61,302 nucleotides of DNA, from NCBI RefSeq assembly GCF_900115655.1, contig NZ_FOXF01000012.1:1-61302 (forward strand), in the 5' to 3' direction. Below, piece by piece: positions 1 through 8,225 of the stretch; position 1 is the first letter of the stretch, and each line of letters opens with the position of its first letter. Both the position numbers and the translations under genes were made by a program. The notes below the pieces were generated by a model. That model was not told where the DNA came from. It did not search any database and saw nothing but the letters and a program-made list of their open reading frames with translations. This stretch comes from Ruminobacter amylophilus (lineage in GTDB: Bacteria > Pseudomonadota > Gammaproteobacteria > Enterobacterales > Succinivibrionaceae).

Positions 1-30
1 GAGTAGATCATCGCCAGGTATTTATTGAAG

Positions 31-56
31 AAGGGAGCTGATAGCTCCCTTTTTTC
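31..56 (+). terminator. Intrinsic terminator of a gene left of the window
   Basis: A 9-bp perfect stem (AAGGGAGCT/AGCTCCCTT) with a three-base loop is followed by a T run. It lies before the first gene here, so it probably ends a transcript entering from the left edge. Confidence 0.75.
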
Positions 57-173
57 GTTTATGTTTTTTACCGCCTGATTCAATATTCTGACAGTCTATT
101 GTTTACCGGAGAACTGTTTAAGCATAGAATCTTCTCTGACTTTATATTCATTAATATATTATTGAGGATTAAA

Positions 174-407
174 ATGAAAGCTTACGCAATTCTTGGATGG
201 ATTGGTTTTATCATTACCTGTATTCTTTTTGTTGTCGGTGTAATTATGTCAGGCAAGTTTCTCGGCGCAAGCCTGCTTCTGATTCTTGCTCCTGTAATAT
301 GCTATTTTGCAAATAAATACAGATTCTACTGGATTTCAATCGTGCTGGCTCTGTTCCTGGGCGGTTTCTGGAAAACCCTGTCTCAATTACTTCACAATCT
401 GTTCTAA
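174..407 (+). CDS. Small hypothetical inner-membrane protein
   Basis: A 77-residue protein that I do not recognise. It is almost entirely hydrophobic, with about three predicted membrane segments (roughly residues 5-26, 28-46 and 50-68) separated by short Lys/Arg/Tyr turns and a short polar end. The ATG at 174 was chosen over an in-frame upstream ATG at 99 because a GAGG ribosome-binding sequence sits just before it (ATTGAGGATTAAA) and the membrane segments begin right after it. It stands alone between two terminators. A small integral membrane protein is a safe description; any function would be a guess. Confidence 0.6.
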   Translation: MKAYAILGWIGFIITCILFVVGVIMSGKFLGASLLLILAPVICYFANKYRFYWISIVLALFLGGFWKTLSQLLHNLF

Positions 408-462
408 GCGAACGGAGAGGCTTTGGAATTCGTTTCCCTGAGTTTGGGGAATACAAGTATAA

Positions 463-507
463 AAAATCCTGACTGTGAATATAACCTAATTCTGCAGTCA
501 GGATTTT
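463..507 (-). terminator. Intrinsic terminator shared by convergent genes
   Basis: A 13-bp perfect stem (AAAATCCTGACTG with CAGTCAGGATTTT) and a 19-base loop, with A/T tracts on both sides. It lies between the small membrane protein gene and the convergent V4R gene and could end both. Confidence 0.75.
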
Positions 508-532
508 GATTTTGAGTTTAATTCGTGTTCTG

Positions 533-1063
533 TTAAAGTTTCTTGCAGCGGAATCTGCATATGCGGTCTCCGTTGGCCCAGCAGTTTATTTCCGTCACCT
601 CGTATTTATCACCGGTGTACTGTTCCAGAATTCCTTCAAGAAATCCTTCATCATAGTCGCATATCATTTCGTTGGTAGGAGGCAGACCGCTGCAGTCCAG
701 ATCATCTGCCAGAGTGAGTATTATCTCATTGAATTCACTGTCTACGTGTTCAACGTTGAGAATGCCTATTTTCATTTTATACAGAATCTTATACAGGTCT
801 GTCATGAAATCCTTGAAGCTTGCATTGGTATTAAGGTGATGCTTCGTGAACTCCACTCCAGCTATTGCGCCGGCTTCTTTAAAGATTTCATTTGCTGTTT
901 CAGCGCCGTATCTCTTTTGAAGTACCTCCATTAATGAGAACTCAAGCTGTCTGTATACTTCGACAGGCAGTGAATCACCAAGGTCGGGCCTTCCTTCTTC
1001 AATATTGCCAAGCTTATCCCAGGAGTATTTCTTTTCTGATAGCGAACCAAATATATTAACCAT
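533..1063 (-). CDS. V4R-domain (4-vinyl reductase-like) small-molecule-binding protein
   Basis: A 176-residue soluble protein. Its C-terminal half (about residues 95-176) fits the V4R domain, ending in the typical Cys/Gly pattern: an acidic YDEGFLEG stretch, then NCWANGDRICRFRCKKL with cysteines spaced as in that family. The N-terminal half is helical with no recognised motif. V4R domains occur in regulators and in bacteriochlorophyll-related proteins, where they bind small hydrophobic ligands or metal; here there is no attached DNA-binding or enzymatic domain. The start has a good AAGGA site (ATAAGGATAAATCA before ATG). The gene is single, with no operon partner, and the ligand is unknown. 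The domain call is fairly secure, the role is not. Confidence 0.7.
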   Translation of the reverse strand: MVNIFGSLSEKKYSWDKLGNIEEGRPDLGDSLPVEVYRQLEFSLMEVLQKRYGAETANEIFKEAGAIAGVEFTKHHLNTNASFKDFMTDLYKILYKMKIGILNVEHVDSEFNEIILTLADDLDCSGLPPTNEMICDYDEGFLEGILEQYTGDKYEVTEINCWANGDRICRFRCKKL

Positions 1064-1472
1064 TGATTTATCCTTATCTTAATTATTGCTTATCGACTGC
1101 CCGTTATACTAGTTGGCTGATTTTAAATGTTCATGATATGTTTTATGATTTATTGTATGGTTGTTTCAGGCAGCCTTGATGTAACCATCTATAAGTTATT
1201 TTAAATATTATTGGTGAGTTCGTTATCTGATTTTGCTGATTTTTTCGACATATATCTATCTATATCAGACTGTCAGTTTAATAATTGTGATATTTATCCT
1301 GATTTATATCGAACTATGTTAACGAACATTTGGTGTTATGATGTCTGTTTTTGCTATAAAATCTGATTTCAGTTGAATCTTATTTATACAGCATAAGTGC
1401 AGGCAGGAACGACGACCTCTGATGGGTATTGTCGGTCTCTGTATTTTGAACTGATTATAAGAAATTTTTGGA
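1064..1472. other. Intergenic region upstream of the V4R gene
   Basis: About 400 AT-rich bases between the V4R gene start and the yqeY terminator. They should hold the V4R promoter, but no convincing -35/-10 pair, operator or small gene stands out. TATATCTATCTATATC at about 1251-1266 is a short repetitive tract only. Confidence 0.4.
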
Positions 1473-1505
1473 AATAAAAAAAAGGACTAATAAATTAGTC
1501 CCTTT
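1473..1505 (-). terminator. Terminator of the rpsU-yqeY operon
   Basis: An 8-bp perfect stem (GGACTAAT/ATTAGTCC) with a two-base loop. Read on the minus strand it is followed by a run of nine T residues. It lies 25-55 bases after the yqeY stop. Confidence 0.85.
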
Positions 1506-1529
1506 TCCACCATTTGTGCAACCCGGAAT

Positions 1530-1976
1530 TTACTTGTTTAAGGCGTCTTTGATTTTTTTGCTGAGGCTTCCCATATCTGTTCTGCCGGTAGCAAGAGGCT
1601 TAACAAAGCTCATTACCTTAGACATGTCCTTCATGCCTGATGCGCCGGTTTCACTTAAAGCCTTGGCAATAAGTTCATCCACTTCAGCTTCAGACATCTG
1701 TGCAGGTAAAAATTCCTGTAATACACTTATTTCAAATTTTTCACCCTGAGCCAGTTCTTCACGTCCGGCAGCTTCATACTGAGCAGCTGATTCCTCACGC
1801 TGCTTAACCATCTTGGTAACGATGGCAATAATCTGACTGTCATCAAGTGTGATTCGCTGGTCAACTTCTACTTTTTTTATCTCAGAGAGCAATAAACGCA
1901 ACGCACTGGTGCGTTCCTTGTTCTTTGCCAGCATTGATTCCTTAATACGAACATTTAAATCTTCACGTAAGGACAT
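1530..1976 (-). CDS. yqeY: YqeY/GatB-C-terminal-domain family protein
   Basis: A 148-residue protein matching the YqeY family over its full length: an N-terminal helical bundle starting MSLREDLNVRIKESM, the conserved RLLLSEIKKVEVD segment, then QREESAAQY and a GatB-C-terminal-like second half with LPAQMSEAEVDELI. YqeY resembles the tRNA-binding tail of amidotransferase subunit GatB and is thought to bind tRNA or related RNA; its exact function is unsettled. It follows rpsU by 39 bases and shares its terminator. Elsewhere in gammaproteobacteria it often sits between rpsU and dnaG; here dnaG and rpoD do not follow. Confidence 0.9.
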   Translation of the reverse strand: MSLREDLNVRIKESMLAKNKERTSALRLLLSEIKKVEVDQRITLDDSQIIAIVTKMVKQREESAAQYEAAGREELAQGEKFEISVLQEFLPAQMSEAEVDELIAKALSETGASGMKDMSKVMSFVKPLATGRTDMGSLSKKIKDALNK

Positions 1977-2015
1977 AATCTCTTCGACCTAAAAAGTTAT
2001 GGTTAAAACAAAAAA

Positions 2016-2231
2016 TTAGTATAAACGGTTGTGACGTGCATTTTCACGTGCAAGCTTCTTAGCCTGACGCTTAACTGCAGAAGCCTTAGCGCGCTTACGA
2101 ACAGTAGTTGGCTTTTCGTAAAATTCGCGGCTGCGAACGTCTGCTAAAATTCCTGCCTTTTCGCAAGAACGCTTGAAACGACGTAATGCTACGTCAAATG
2201 GTTCATTTTCACGTACTTTAATAATTGGCAT
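2016..2231 (-). CDS. rpsU: 30S ribosomal protein S21
   Basis: A 71-residue basic protein nearly identical in pattern to E. coli S21 ([19 protein letters not shown] at the start, [13 protein letters not shown] at the end) and the same length. S21 joins the 30S platform and helps base-pairing with the mRNA Shine-Dalgarno sequence. The ATG at 2231 is set by homology and by a GAGGTGAG ribosome-binding sequence just upstream. The long leader further upstream stays open in frame for 38 codons but is not part of the protein. It forms an operon with yqeY and is divergent from the YgjP and tsaD side. Confidence 0.97.
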   Translation of the reverse strand: MPIIKVRENEPFDVALRRFKRSCEKAGILADVRSREFYEKPTTVRKRAKASAVKRQAKKLARENARHNRLY

Positions 2232-2896
2232 GTGCCTCTCACCTCGATAATAAAAAAAATAATGAGCTTCCCACGTGATATAAGAAAGACTCATCTGATA
2301 ACGCCTGCCCGCCTTTGCACTTGCGTACAGAAACAGGTCAAACAATTGTGCGAATTTTAATACTTTCGGGGGATAAAGTAAACAGATTTTTGTTCTTTGG
2401 CGAAGGAAAAACGGTAAAATTTTGCTTATTTTCTGTACTTTTATTCATGGTGGGGCACGGAGAACGTTTTTTATCGTTTTTTATCATCTGTTTTGCGGAA
2501 AAGTTATTAAGAACTCTGTTCAGAAATATAGCTGTGAATAAACGTCTGAAAACAGCTGTTCCGGCCAACCCTTTTTTCTTTTGTCTGTATCATCTGTCTA
2601 TTCCGGTGCCCGTGGATAAATAATCTGACTGTATTTTTTACCTGACAGGGGGAATGTTTCCTCTTTATTTTCTCTTGTGTGTATATCTGTGGATAAAATG
2701 TCTTCGGACTGTCATATGCTGTGTATTTCCTTATAAGGTGTCATTCAGATGACACAAGCTCGGTTCTGTTTTATCTTCTCAGATGCCTGTAACCTTATTT
2801 TAAGGTCTGAATTACGTTTATTCGTATGCTGGGTTATAATCACGGTGTTTTTATCTGTATTCAGGCAAACGTGTAGTTCATTGCGGTAAAAATTTT
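2232..2896. other. Divergent promoter region rpsU / ygjP-like gene
   Basis: A 665-base gap holding the rpsU promoter (minus strand) and that of the YgjP-like gene (plus). AT-rich, with tandem TTTTTTATC repeats near 2470-2485 and a perfect inverted repeat at 2738-2755 listed separately. No gene is supported; short open frames here lack ribosome sites or similarity. Confidence 0.4.
2738..2755. promoter_or_regulatory. Perfect inverted repeat, candidate operator
   Basis: GTGTCAT-TCAG-ATGACAC: two 7-base arms around 4 bases, about 142 bases upstream of the YgjP-like start. There is no T run, so it is not a terminator. The size and symmetry fit a dimeric regulator site; the regulator is unknown. 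Confidence 0.3.
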
Positions 2897-3694
2897 ATGA
2901 AACTGTTGAAGTCATGCGAGGTTACTCTGGTAATCAGGGAGTCAAAAGGAGATTCCGTTCATACGAACGGCAGATTTGTGGTTAATCCCCGCAGGAAGCT
3001 GTCTTTCGGTCTAAGATTTGACGAAAGCATGAGTCCGACGGTAATTCTGCCGGTGTCCATGAGTTTCTACCTTAAAAAACCTCAGGCACTGGTTGACAGG
3101 TATTCCGAATTTTTTACCGATGTTTATGAAAAATCACGCCGAAAATTCAGGCTTGCTTCAGAAAAACGCAATAAAACGGAACAGCTGATAAATGATTTTA
3201 TCATGGAGCATTGTCCCTCTGACGCATGGCTCCGTAAACTTGCGTGTGAGACCATTGAGGAAATGGTGGATTTATGCGTCTATTACCATAGGGTTATGGG
3301 ATTGAAAAAAGAACTTAATTCCGTTTCAGTCAAGCTGATGAAATCACGATGGGGTAGCTGTTCTTCTGATGGAGCGTTAAGTTTTAACTGCCTGAGCGCT
3401 CTTCTTCCTCAGTCCTGTCGCAGATATCTGGTGATTCATGAGCTCTGTCATCTGTTTGAAATGAATCATTCATCAAGGTTCTGGGCGCTTGTTGCAAGGT
3501 TCTGTCCGGACTATAAGGAATCAAGAATACTCATGCGGGCAGGGTATGCTCACCTTTTTGTCATAATGGATGAGCTTCGGAAGAGAAATTTTATAACCTA
3601 TGGTTTCGGTTCAAAAATTCTCGCTTCAACAAAAGATGATGTTTTATGTATGTCACCTGAATGTAATGAAAAATGGAAAAGAAGAGCAGAATGA
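2897..3694 (+). CDS. YgjP-like (DUF45/SprT-type) metal-dependent hydrolase
   Basis: A 265-residue protein of the YgjP/DUF45 family. The hallmark metal site is present: RWGSCSSDG (about residues 151-159), then HELCHLFEMNHSSRFW (about 176-191), giving the HExxH-like HELCH pair plus a downstream His. The fold resembles zincin metallopeptidases, although some family members have been reported to act on nucleotides, so peptidase activity should not be assumed. No signal peptide is seen, so it is probably cytoplasmic. It is monocistronic, preceded by a long intergenic region with an inverted repeat, and convergent with the DUF5131 gene. The family call is firm; the substrate is unknown. Confidence 0.85.
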   Translation: MKLLKSCEVTLVIRESKGDSVHTNGRFVVNPRRKLSFGLRFDESMSPTVILPVSMSFYLKKPQALVDRYSEFFTDVYEKSRRKFRLASEKRNKTEQLINDFIMEHCPSDAWLRKLACETIEEMVDLCVYYHRVMGLKKELNSVSVKLMKSRWGSCSSDGALSFNCLSALLPQSCRRYLVIHELCHLFEMNHSSRFWALVARFCPDYKESRILMRAGYAHLFVIMDELRKRNFITYGFGSKILASTKDDVLCMSPECNEKWKRRAE

Positions 3695-3895
3695 TAATTG
3701 TACGGAATTTTAAATGAATCCCCCGGTACTTCGTCAGGTTATGTTGTTGCGCATAATTATAATGATTGCTGTAAACGGATTCAGCCGGAGGAACGCTCGT
3801 AAAAAGATTAAAGTTAACTGTTATCATCTGGAATGTCAGGATGGAAAGAAACGGATTTTTCAGAAAAATCACCTGCTGATAAAAAAATTCAGGCA

Positions 3896-4765
3896 TCAGC
3901 ATTTACCGCAGTTGCTGCATCCGTTGCATGCCATTCTCATGCTGCATTTACCGCATCTTTCCCTGTATTGTGGTTTATACAGTTCTTCCTCGGGGATTGG
4001 ACATCCAAGATTGTCGAACAGCCTGAATTCCATTTCTTTCCCCTGAAAACTCAATCCTGACAGATAAGCCTGTTCAGTCTGGAGTATATTCCCTTCAATG
4101 GTGTAGGTTCTGCCGTCCTTAACAAAGAATCTGCCTGTACCGCAGAATATGAAGGTAACATTGTGTCTGCGGCATTCATCACTGAGATTTTTCACCCATT
4201 CATAATGGCAGGGACGACTGTTGGCGTAATTCTCGCCGTCACACAGAACCTGTTCAATCTGGTTGTACTGCAGATATTTTTCAATGGTTACCGGACCGAT
4301 GAAAGGTGCACACATGATTCCCTTGTGTCTGAATGGAAGATCGAGAAGGAAAGGGATGCGTTCGTCAGTTCTTTTCTGATTTTCACAGCTGACGTTGAAA
4401 AACACGTTTTCCCAGCCGTCCCCCCAGTCAGGAGGCAGACAGTCAGCCACACGCTGAGGGCGTTTGGTCAGAAGATAGAATTTTACGTCCGGTCTCTGGC
4501 GGATGATTTTCCAGGCCTCCGGCCTCCACTGATCCGCTTCCTCCAGAAAGAAGTCGGAGGTCATGCATACTCTGAGCATTTCTCCGCTCTGAACCTTGAA
4601 TCTGCCGTTGCGATCTTTGGACAGCGGATACCTGAAACCTGCACCGGTGCAGTAAATATCAGCTCCGTTCTGGTTTCTCATTCTGTCCAGAAAGAACATA
4701 TAGCAGTTAAGGCAGCCTTCGCTGCATTTGCGACAGCCGTGCCACGGATTCCAAATATCATGCAT
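3896..4765 (-). CDS. DUF5131 (phage Gp37/Gp68-type) protein with Cys-rich tail
   Basis: A 289-residue protein. The N-terminus WNPWHGCRKCSEGCLNCY has the DUF5131 signature, with cysteines at 11, 18 and 21 (CX6CX2C) plus an extra one at 14. This is reminiscent of a radical-SAM-like iron-sulfur site, which is a family-level inference. Mid-protein segments (FYLLTKRPQR, VFFNVSCENQ, GIMCAPFIGPV) also fit the family. The last 19 residues hold six cysteines at 271, 274, 280, 283, 286 and 289, which looks like a second metal or Fe-S site. It is a single gene convergent with the YgjP-like gene and lies on the chromosome with no phage genes nearby. The reaction is unknown. Confidence 0.75.
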   Translation of the reverse strand: MHDIWNPWHGCRKCSEGCLNCYMFFLDRMRNQNGADIYCTGAGFRYPLSKDRNGRFKVQSGEMLRVCMTSDFFLEEADQWRPEAWKIIRQRPDVKFYLLTKRPQRVADCLPPDWGDGWENVFFNVSCENQKRTDERIPFLLDLPFRHKGIMCAPFIGPVTIEKYLQYNQIEQVLCDGENYANSRPCHYEWVKNLSDECRRHNVTFIFCGTGRFFVKDGRTYTIEGNILQTEQAYLSGLSFQGKEMEFRLFDNLGCPIPEEELYKPQYRERCGKCSMRMACNGCSNCGKC

Positions 4766-4987
4766 GCGTGTTTCTCTGAAAAGTCAGTTTACAGGTTATG
4801 CTGACATGAGTAAGTTAGAGCAGAATTGAATAGAAGCTGCTTAAAAATGAAAACCTGTCAGTAAATTATACTATGTCGTTAAACTCTTAACCATAACAGT
4901 AAAATTATCGTTATCCGGTAATTACGGAATTTGGTGAATAAATCTTTTTAATTCTTTAATCATATCGCGCTGACAACGTTAATCCTG

Positions 4988-4993
4988 TATAAT
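4988..4993 (+). promoter_or_regulatory. Candidate -10 element of the tsaD promoter
   Basis: A perfect TATAAT 40 bases before the tsaD ATG, preceded directly by TG. No convincing -35 at the right distance; CTGACA at 4970-4975 is only 12 bases away. Confidence 0.4.
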
Positions 4994-5033
4994 TCACTCA
5001 CAAATTCCAATTACAAGCGGAGACTTTGGTCAA

Positions 5034-6053
5034 ATGAAGGTTTTAGGTATTGAAAGCTCCTGTGATGAAACGGGAGTAGCTATTTACGATGATGAAAAGG
5101 GGTTACTCTGCAATCAGTTATACAGCCAGATAAAGCTTCACGCGGAATACGGCGGTGTAGTTCCTGAACTTGCAAGCAGAGACCATATCAGAATGGCTGT
5201 CAGACTGGTAAAGGCCGCACTTAAGGAAGCGGACTGTACCAAAGACGATATTGATGCCGTAGCCTATACCGCCGGTCCGGGACTTATAGGGGCTCTCATG
5301 GTTGGCGCCACGGTTGCCAGAACCATTGCCTATGCATGGAACAAACCTGCAGTTCCGGTTAATCATATGGAAGGTCACATGCTTGCTCCTATGCTTGAGG
5401 AAAATAAGCCGGAGTTTCCGTTCCTTGCTCTTCTGGTTTCAGGCGGCCATACCATGATTATCGATGTTGCGGCTCCTGGACAGTACAGAATTATCGGTCA
5501 GTCCGTTGATGATGCGGCCGGCGAAGCATTTGACAAGACTGCCAAACTTCTTGGAATAGCCTATCCCGGCGGTCCGCTGCTCTCAGCTCTGGCTCAGAAA
5601 GGCGTAAAGGACAGATTTGTATTCCCTAGACCTATGTACAACAGTCCGAACCTTGATTTTTCATTCTCAGGTCTGAAGACCTTTGCCGCCAATACCATTG
5701 CCGAACACAATACCTGTGAACAGGACAGGGCGGATATAGCAAGAGCCTTTGAGGATGCCGTTGTTGATATTCTCAAGATAAAGGTGAAAAAGGCTCTGAA
5801 GCAGACAGGCTACAGGAGACTGGTTATTGCCGGAGGTGTAAGTGCAAACAGAACGCTTCGTTCCGAAATGGAAAAGATGATGCAGAATTTAAAGGGAGAG
5901 GTTTTTTATCCTCGTATTTCCTTCTGTACCGACAACGGCGCCATGATTGCCTATGCCGGTATGTTCCGTTTTAAACAGGGAGCCAGATCCGGACTTGAAA
6001 TCAAGGTTACCCCACGCTGGCCTCTTGATACCCTGAACGACAGTTATCTGTAA
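5034..6053 (+). CDS. tsaD: tRNA N6-adenosine threonylcarbamoyltransferase
   Basis: A 339-residue cytoplasmic protein of the Kae1/TsaD/YgjD family, usual length. It transfers the threonylcarbamoyl group made by TsaC to A37 of ANN-decoding tRNAs, working with TsaB and TsaE (not in this window). Visible motifs are ESSCDETG at the N-terminus, the metal-binding HMEGH (about 111-115), [18 protein letters not shown], and the nucleotide-site [10 protein letters not shown] and [12 protein letters not shown]. It is divergent from rpsU, as in many gammaproteobacteria, except that two accessory genes have come between. It starts the tsaD-folB-folK-uppP series. Confidence 0.97.
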   Translation: MKVLGIESSCDETGVAIYDDEKGLLCNQLYSQIKLHAEYGGVVPELASRDHIRMAVRLVKAALKEADCTKDDIDAVAYTAGPGLIGALMVGATVARTIAYAWNKPAVPVNHMEGHMLAPMLEENKPEFPFLALLVSGGHTMIIDVAAPGQYRIIGQSVDDAAGEAFDKTAKLLGIAYPGGPLLSALAQKGVKDRFVFPRPMYNSPNLDFSFSGLKTFAANTIAEHNTCEQDRADIARAFEDAVVDILKIKVKKALKQTGYRRLVIAGGVSANRTLRSEMEKMMQNLKGEVFYPRISFCTDNGAMIAYAGMFRFKQGARSGLEIKVTPRWPLDTLNDSYL

Positions 6054-6174
6054 TTTCCCGGCATACATGCATGAACCGGTACAGGATTATCGTACGGCAG
6101 GTGTTATTGCAGACAAGGTAAAGGTTTAAAAATTCATAATCAGGTAATCAACAGACAATCAGGTAAAACAAAAG

Positions 6175-6570
6175 ATGCAGAGCATAACAAATCTAAAAGA
6201 ACATGACACCGTAATTATCAACGGTCTCGTATTTTCCTGTATCATAGGACTGCTTCCCGAGGAACGGGTAAAAGAGCAGAGAGTCATCGTTAATGCCGAA
6301 CTCTATACCTGTTTTGACCGTATCTCTGAAAGTGATGATATAGCTCATACCGTCAACTATGCTGAAGCGGCTGATATTATTGTCAGCGAATCCGTGTCCT
6401 GCAGAGCTGAAACAGTTGAATTTCTGGGAAACCGTTTGATTAATGCTCTTAAGGAGAGATTTGCAGAAAGTCTGCACGGTATAACTCTGGAAGTCTTAAA
6501 ACCGGATATTTTAAAGAATGTTGACAGTGTCGGCATCAGAATGACCAGAATGTTTAAACGGGATATTTAA
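6175..6570 (+). CDS. folB: Dihydroneopterin aldolase
   Basis: A 131-residue FolB-family protein, slightly longer than usual because of an extra N-terminal segment. FolB cleaves 7,8-dihydroneopterin to 6-hydroxymethyl-dihydropterin and glycolaldehyde in folate synthesis. Motifs are DTVIINGLVFSCIIGLLPEER, including the conserved I-G-hydrophobic-x-E-E-R turn, then TVNYAEAADII and the C-terminal LKPDILKNVDSVGI block. It is followed after one base by folK, which uses its product, so translational coupling is likely. A 121-base gap separates it from tsaD. Confidence 0.93.
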   Translation: MQSITNLKEHDTVIINGLVFSCIIGLLPEERVKEQRVIVNAELYTCFDRISESDDIAHTVNYAEAADIIVSESVSCRAETVEFLGNRLINALKERFAESLHGITLEVLKPDILKNVDSVGIRMTRMFKRDI

Positions 6571-6571
6571 A

Positions 6572-7078
6572 ATGACAAGAGTAGCTCTTGCTTTAGGTTC
6601 AAATCTGTATCGTCAGGTTTCCATGACTCATGCCATGCTGAAACTTCAGAAAGTGCTGACAGACATATCCTGCTCAGATGTTTACGAAACTGTTCCGCTT
6701 CATGCCAAAGGACCTGATTATTACAATGCAGTGATTGTCGGTAACACCGGCCTTTCTCTTGATGCGCTCCTGGCTTTTACCAAGAATACCGAAAAGGAAA
6801 TGGGCAGGGGAGACTGGTATGATCAGTACGGAAACAGACTGTCAATCAGATGTCTGGATATAGATATTCTTCTTTACGGTGATGTAATCAGCGAATATCC
6901 TGAATTACCGAGATCAGATATATTCAAATATTCTTTTGTAACCGTTCCGCTGGCTTCTCTCGTGCCGCATCTCGTGCCACCCGGAGGAAACAGAAGTGTT
7001 ACAGAGCTTGCCGCCGGCATGTCATCCGACAATCTGAGGCCGGTAAAAGATCTGAATCTCAGCCTGATAGGCCATTGA
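6572..7078 (+). CDS. folK: 6-hydroxymethyl-dihydropterin pyrophosphokinase
   Basis: A 168-residue HPPK. It moves pyrophosphate from ATP to the pterin made by FolB. Motifs are ALGSNLYRQ near the start, the substrate loop ETVPLHAKGPDYYNAV, EMGRGDWYDQYGNR and the HPPK signature block RCLDIDILLYGD with its two metal-binding Asp residues. One base separates its ATG from the folB stop. The C-terminal block VTVPLASLVPHLVPPGG is typical of the family. Confidence 0.93.
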   Translation: MTRVALALGSNLYRQVSMTHAMLKLQKVLTDISCSDVYETVPLHAKGPDYYNAVIVGNTGLSLDALLAFTKNTEKEMGRGDWYDQYGNRLSIRCLDIDILLYGDVISEYPELPRSDIFKYSFVTVPLASLVPHLVPPGGNRSVTELAAGMSSDNLRPVKDLNLSLIGH

Positions 7079-7233
7079 ATTTAACTGCCGTTCCGGTGTT
7101 TTTTTCCGCTTCGGAAAACATCTGTGCGGATGACAAAGACTTTATAGACACATATGCCGCAGAGGTTTGAAGCATAAGAATATTTTAGCCCGCGGTAAAA
7201 AGGTAAATACAAAATAATCTTAGGACTAATGAA

Positions 7234-8130
7234 GTGACCCCACTGCAGACAATAATATTGGCTCTTATTCAGGGCCTGACTGAATTTCTTCCGGTATCAA
7301 GTTCCGCCCATCTTATTCTTCCTTCACAGTTCATCAGTGACTGGCCTGATCAGGGAATTGCCTTTGATATAGCCGTTCATGTCGGTTCTCTTCTTGCCGT
7401 TGTCATATATTTCAGAAAAAGCCTGTGGCTGATGACTGAAGACAGCATGAAGTTCGCTTTCAGAAAAGGTCCGTTCACCAGGGCGGCCGAACTTCTTTTC
7501 TATGTGATGGCTGCCACCGTTCCTGTCGGACTTGTCGGTCTTGCCTGCAAGAATCTGGTTGAAACCTATCTGAGAAGTCCTCTGGTTATAGCCGGCAGTA
7601 CCATCGTATTCGGACTGCTGCTGTGGGCGGCCCAGGTGTACAGTGACAGATTCTGGAAAAAAAATCCGCTTCCTGAAGTATCACGTCAGGAGAAGGACAA
7701 CTGTACTTCCGCTCTTTCATCTGAAATCACCGGAGCTGCGGCTTCGAGGGAGATTAATCTGTTCAGAGCAGTTTTAATCGGATGCTCACAGGCTATAGCC
7801 CTGATTCCCGGGACGTCCAGATCCGGTATCACCATGACAGCGGGATATTTTCTGAAATTAAGCCCTAAGGCTGCTGCGGAATTCAGTTTTCTGATGTCAA
7901 TTCCGGTAATTATCCTTTCTGCTCTGATAAAAACAAAGGATATCATTGCCAATCATGAAAACGTGGATCTCTGGTCAATTGGTCTGGGAACCGTTATTTC
8001 ATTTGTGGTTGCTTATCTGGTAATCAAGCTGTTCCTTGATTTTATAAACAGGGTTGGTCTTCTTCCATACGTAATCTACCGCGTAATTCTGGGAATTGTC
8101 CTTTTCTGGGTATTCTGGCCTCAGTCATAA
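7234..8130 (+). CDS. uppP: Undecaprenyl-diphosphatase
   Basis: A 298-residue polytopic membrane protein of the UppP/BacA family, about eight membrane segments. It dephosphorylates undecaprenyl pyrophosphate for recycling of the cell-wall lipid carrier; overexpression gives bacitracin resistance in relatives. Signatures are GLTEFLPVSSSAHLIL (about 14-29) and the PGTSRSG loop around residue 192. A charged cytoplasmic insertion of about 35 residues (about 141-175) lies between segments. The start is GTG, fixed because the family alignment begins immediately after it. A 155-base gap separates it from folK. Confidence 0.95.
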   Translation: MTPLQTIILALIQGLTEFLPVSSSAHLILPSQFISDWPDQGIAFDIAVHVGSLLAVVIYFRKSLWLMTEDSMKFAFRKGPFTRAAELLFYVMAATVPVGLVGLACKNLVETYLRSPLVIAGSTIVFGLLLWAAQVYSDRFWKKNPLPEVSRQEKDNCTSALSSEITGAAASREINLFRAVLIGCSQAIALIPGTSRSGITMTAGYFLKLSPKAAAEFSFLMSIPVIILSALIKTKDIIANHENVDLWSIGLGTVISFVVAYLVIKLFLDFINRVGLLPYVIYRVILGIVLFWVFWPQS

Positions 8131-8151
8131 TAACTACTGACGGTTACGGAT

Positions 8152-8187
8152 GATAATGCCGGACAGGTCATACTGTCCGGCATTATC
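8152..8187. terminator. Bidirectional terminator between uppP and cca
   Basis: A perfect 15-bp stem (GATAATGCCGGACAG and its complement) with a 6-base loop, between the convergent ends of uppP and cca. T-rich sequence flanks it weakly, but stem strength is high. Confidence 0.8.
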
Positions 8188-8225
8188 GTTTGTTATGAAC
8201 AAGGGAATGATTTTTCCTGTCTTTA

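Noticed and set aside
3714-4046. A 110-codon open frame after the YgjP-like gene
   Set aside because: Overlaps the 3' end of the DUF5131 gene on the opposite strand, and the composition is that of an antisense reading (His/Leu/Pro-rich end).
4163-4804. A 213-codon open frame antisense to the DUF5131 gene
   Set aside because: Lies wholly opposite a gene with clear family motifs; no motif of its own.
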